Of a stretch of DNA of 40,251 nt, positions 38,286 to 40,251 are shown in pieces (the first letter of the stretch is position 1; the number at the start of each line of letters is the position of its first letter). This DNA comes from Candidatus Methanophagales archaeon ANME-1-THS. Lineage in GTDB: Archaea > Halobacteriota > Syntropharchaeia > Alkanophagales > Methanospirareceae. The notes under the pieces were generated by a model. That model worked only from the letters and a program-made list of their open reading frames with translations. It was not told the origin of the DNA and did no database searches. The position numbers were made by a program, and so were the translations under genes. The DNA is taken from contig RXIE01000129.1 in the NCBI GenBank assembly GCA_004212135.1, positions 1 to 40,251 on the forward strand, given 5' to 3'.

Positions 38286-39248
38286 ATGATGGAAGAGAGT
38301 GAGGCAAACCAGCACGGTCTGAAGTTTTTTGCGGTGCGTAAAGCTGCGGACCTCTACACCTGGTCGCGAGCGCGTGTTTACGGCGAATACGAGAAACGAT
38401 TGGAGGAGGAGATAGCAGAGCGGCGTTTACCCGAGCACGTCGCGATCATCATGGACGGGAATCGACGATATGCGAAGAAGATCGGGATTTCAACGGAGGC
38501 GGGATATGCCTACGGCGCGGGTAACACCGAGCGAGTGATCGAATGGTGCTTTGACATCGGCGTGAAACAACTGACGCTCTACGCCTTTTCCATCGAGAAC
38601 TTCTCCCGCACGGCTGAGGAGATCGAGAAGCTCTTTAAACTCATGCAGGTGGAGTTTGAGAAGATAAGCGAGGATGAGCGGATCCATAAGCATGAAGTGA
38701 GGGTGAGGGCAATAGGGAACGTCAACCTGCTCCCGAAATCAGTGAGGGAAGCAATAAAAAAGGCAGAAGAGGCGACCGAGCAGTATAACAAATTCAAACT
38801 GTTCATTGCCGTGGCGTACAGCGGCCGCATGGAGATCGTGGATGCGGTGCGAATCATAGCGAACCGGGTAAAGAGCGGCGTAGTAAAGCCTGAGGAGATC
38901 AATGAGGAGACGATTTCCAAGCATTTATATATAAGCGAACTGGAAGGAGAGGACGAAGCCCCGGATTCGGGCGCCAAACCGAGTGTGGATTTGATCATAA
39001 GAACCGGTGGGCAACTGAGATTGAGCAATTTCGTGCCCTGGCAGGCGCTCGGAAATGAATGTGCTGCGTATTTCTGCGCGCCCTACTGGCCTGAGTTCAG
39101 GCGGGTAGACCTCCTCAGGGCAATACGGACGTATCAGGAGCGAGAAGAAGAGAGACGGCAACGCGCGGACTCGAGAAGGCTAACTTTAGCCCTTCTTTTA
39201 AGACGAAAAGCGTTACCGCGAGAGGATAGAGCAGTACATCGTGAGTAA
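38286..39248 (+). CDS. uppS: cis-Prenyltransferase (undecaprenyl/polyprenyl diphosphate synthase)
   Basis: HVAIIMDGNRRYAKK, LTLYAFSIENFSR, DLIIRTGGQLRLSNFVPWQ. Confidence 0.92.
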   Translation: MMEESEANQHGLKFFAVRKAADLYTWSRARVYGEYEKRLEEEIAERRLPEHVAIIMDGNRRYAKKIGISTEAGYAYGAGNTERVIEWCFDIGVKQLTLYAFSIENFSRTAEEIEKLFKLMQVEFEKISEDERIHKHEVRVRAIGNVNLLPKSVREAIKKAEEATEQYNKFKLFIAVAYSGRMEIVDAVRIIANRVKSGVVKPEEINEETISKHLYISELEGEDEAPDSGAKPSVDLIIRTGGQLRLSNFVPWQALGNECAAYFCAPYWPEFRRVDLLRAIRTYQEREEERRQRADSRRLTLALLLRRKALPREDRAVHRE

Positions 39249-39268
39249 AGGTATTTGTGAGGAGGATC

Positions 39269-39850
39269 ATGAGAGCATTTATCGCAATTGACCTGTCTGA
39301 GGAAATAAGGGCGAAGATCGAGGAATTACAGAAGGCATTCGAAACCCTCGGGCTGCATAATGCACTGAAATTCGTGGATCCGAAGCAGGCGCATCAGACG
39401 GTAAAATTCCTCGGTGAAGTTCCGGATGCTGGTGTGGAACGAGTTACAAGCGCCTTAGCGGAACTTCGGCACGGACCATTTGCTATCGAACTCCGGGGTG
39501 TGGGTTTCTTTCCCGAGGCGTCCCGTGAACGAGTAAGAACCATCCGGGTTATATGGGTGGGTATTGATGAGGGCGCGGAGCAGTTGCGCACGTTGCAAGA
39601 AGCGGTCGAATTGAAGCTGTATGCGGTCGGCTTTCCACTTGAACGACGGTTCAGTGCACATGTGACGCTCGGTCGGGTGAAGCGGCCGTTAAAGTCAGAG
39701 GAGATCGTGCGGATCGTGAAGAAGATAGCGGAACTGAAGGATGTAGCGGTGGGGAAGATGCTCGTCGAGGAGTTGAAATTAAAGAGGAGCACGCTTACGC
39801 CGAATGGACCTATCTATGCGGATGTGTATGTGAAGCGGTTGGTGGAATGA
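39269..39850 (+). CDS. thpR: RNA 2',3'-cyclic phosphodiesterase (LigT/2H family)
   Basis: MRAFIAIDLSEE; HQTVKFLGE and HVTLGRVK (two HxT motifs); SD GAGGAGG upstream of the ATG at 39269. Confidence 0.9.
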   Translation: MRAFIAIDLSEEIRAKIEELQKAFETLGLHNALKFVDPKQAHQTVKFLGEVPDAGVERVTSALAELRHGPFAIELRGVGFFPEASRERVRTIRVIWVGIDEGAEQLRTLQEAVELKLYAVGFPLERRFSAHVTLGRVKRPLKSEEIVRIVKKIAELKDVAVGKMLVEELKLKRSTLTPNGPIYADVYVKRLVE

Positions 39851-39883
39851 ACAACTTCCCGGAATTCAAAAAAGCAAAAAAGA

Positions 39884-40183
39884 TTATCTCGACATACTAC
39901 TAAATATCGCCATAATTATCGTCACCCACATCGAGATTATGATGCCCATGGTCATTAAGAACATCCCGACCATCCATCTAAAGTTTGTTTTCATCTCGCT
40001 TTCTATCCTTGTGAATCTCTCATTCATATCTCCTCTCAATTTACCAATCTCTGTCTCAACATGATTTAACCTGAGATAAGCATCGTTAAACCTTGAGTTA
40101 GAGTCGTTCCTGAGATCATCTATCCTCTTCGAAAGCTCGATTATAGCCCCTTCCCCTTCCGGATCATCTGTCCCTTCTCTCAT
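39884..40183 (-). CDS. Small membrane-anchored coiled-coil protein
   Basis: 99 aa; heptad-rich ELSKRIDDLRNDSNSRFNDAYLRLNHVETEIGKL then one C-terminal TM WMVGMFLMTMGIIISMWVTIIMAIF. Confidence 0.7.
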   Translation of the reverse strand: MREGTDDPEGEGAIIELSKRIDDLRNDSNSRFNDAYLRLNHVETEIGKLRGDMNERFTRIESEMKTNFRWMVGMFLMTMGIIISMWVTIIMAIFSSMSR

Positions 40184-40251
40184 TTGACCACCTTGATTTA
40201 AGAATATATATTCTCTCTAAGTTAATATGTTTCATCGGCGGATATGGATGA

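Overview
Archaeal chromosomal window, probably euryarchaeal. An Archaeoglobus/ANME-1-like relative is an inference from the F420H2:quinone oxidoreductase gene order, a methanofuran gene (mfnF), PolD small subunit, Pelota and a Tes-like radical SAM protein. The left ~5.6 kb is one giant minus-strand reading frame that runs off the window edge and is absent from the supplied ORF track. I read it as a >=1864-aa secreted protein with a signal peptide, two NosD-like beta-helix blocks and Ig/Fn3-like modules. Next come a decayed transposase and a run of housekeeping/cofactor genes: coaE, mfnF, grpE, a Dph6-like ligase, a BtuD-like ATPase, pelA and a phosphoesterase. A recombined patch at 14.1-18.1 kb carries two pieces that look like parts of one group II intron domain I, separated by a 3.7-kb gene cassette. 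A complete 10-gene minus-strand F420H2 dehydrogenase operon (JKMLNA-BCD-HIF) follows, with a fused B-C-D subunit and an I subunit carrying four [4Fe-4S] motifs. The remainder holds idsA, topA, gatA, a Tes-like radical SAM gene, thioredoxin, polB (DP1), uppS and thpR. The best leads are the giant surface protein, the split intron with its cassette, and perfect inverted repeats between the TATA-like box and the predicted start site of both the surface-protein gene and the fqo operon. No CRISPR array, rRNA or tRNA was recognised. All calls are from reading the sequence; no database search was run.
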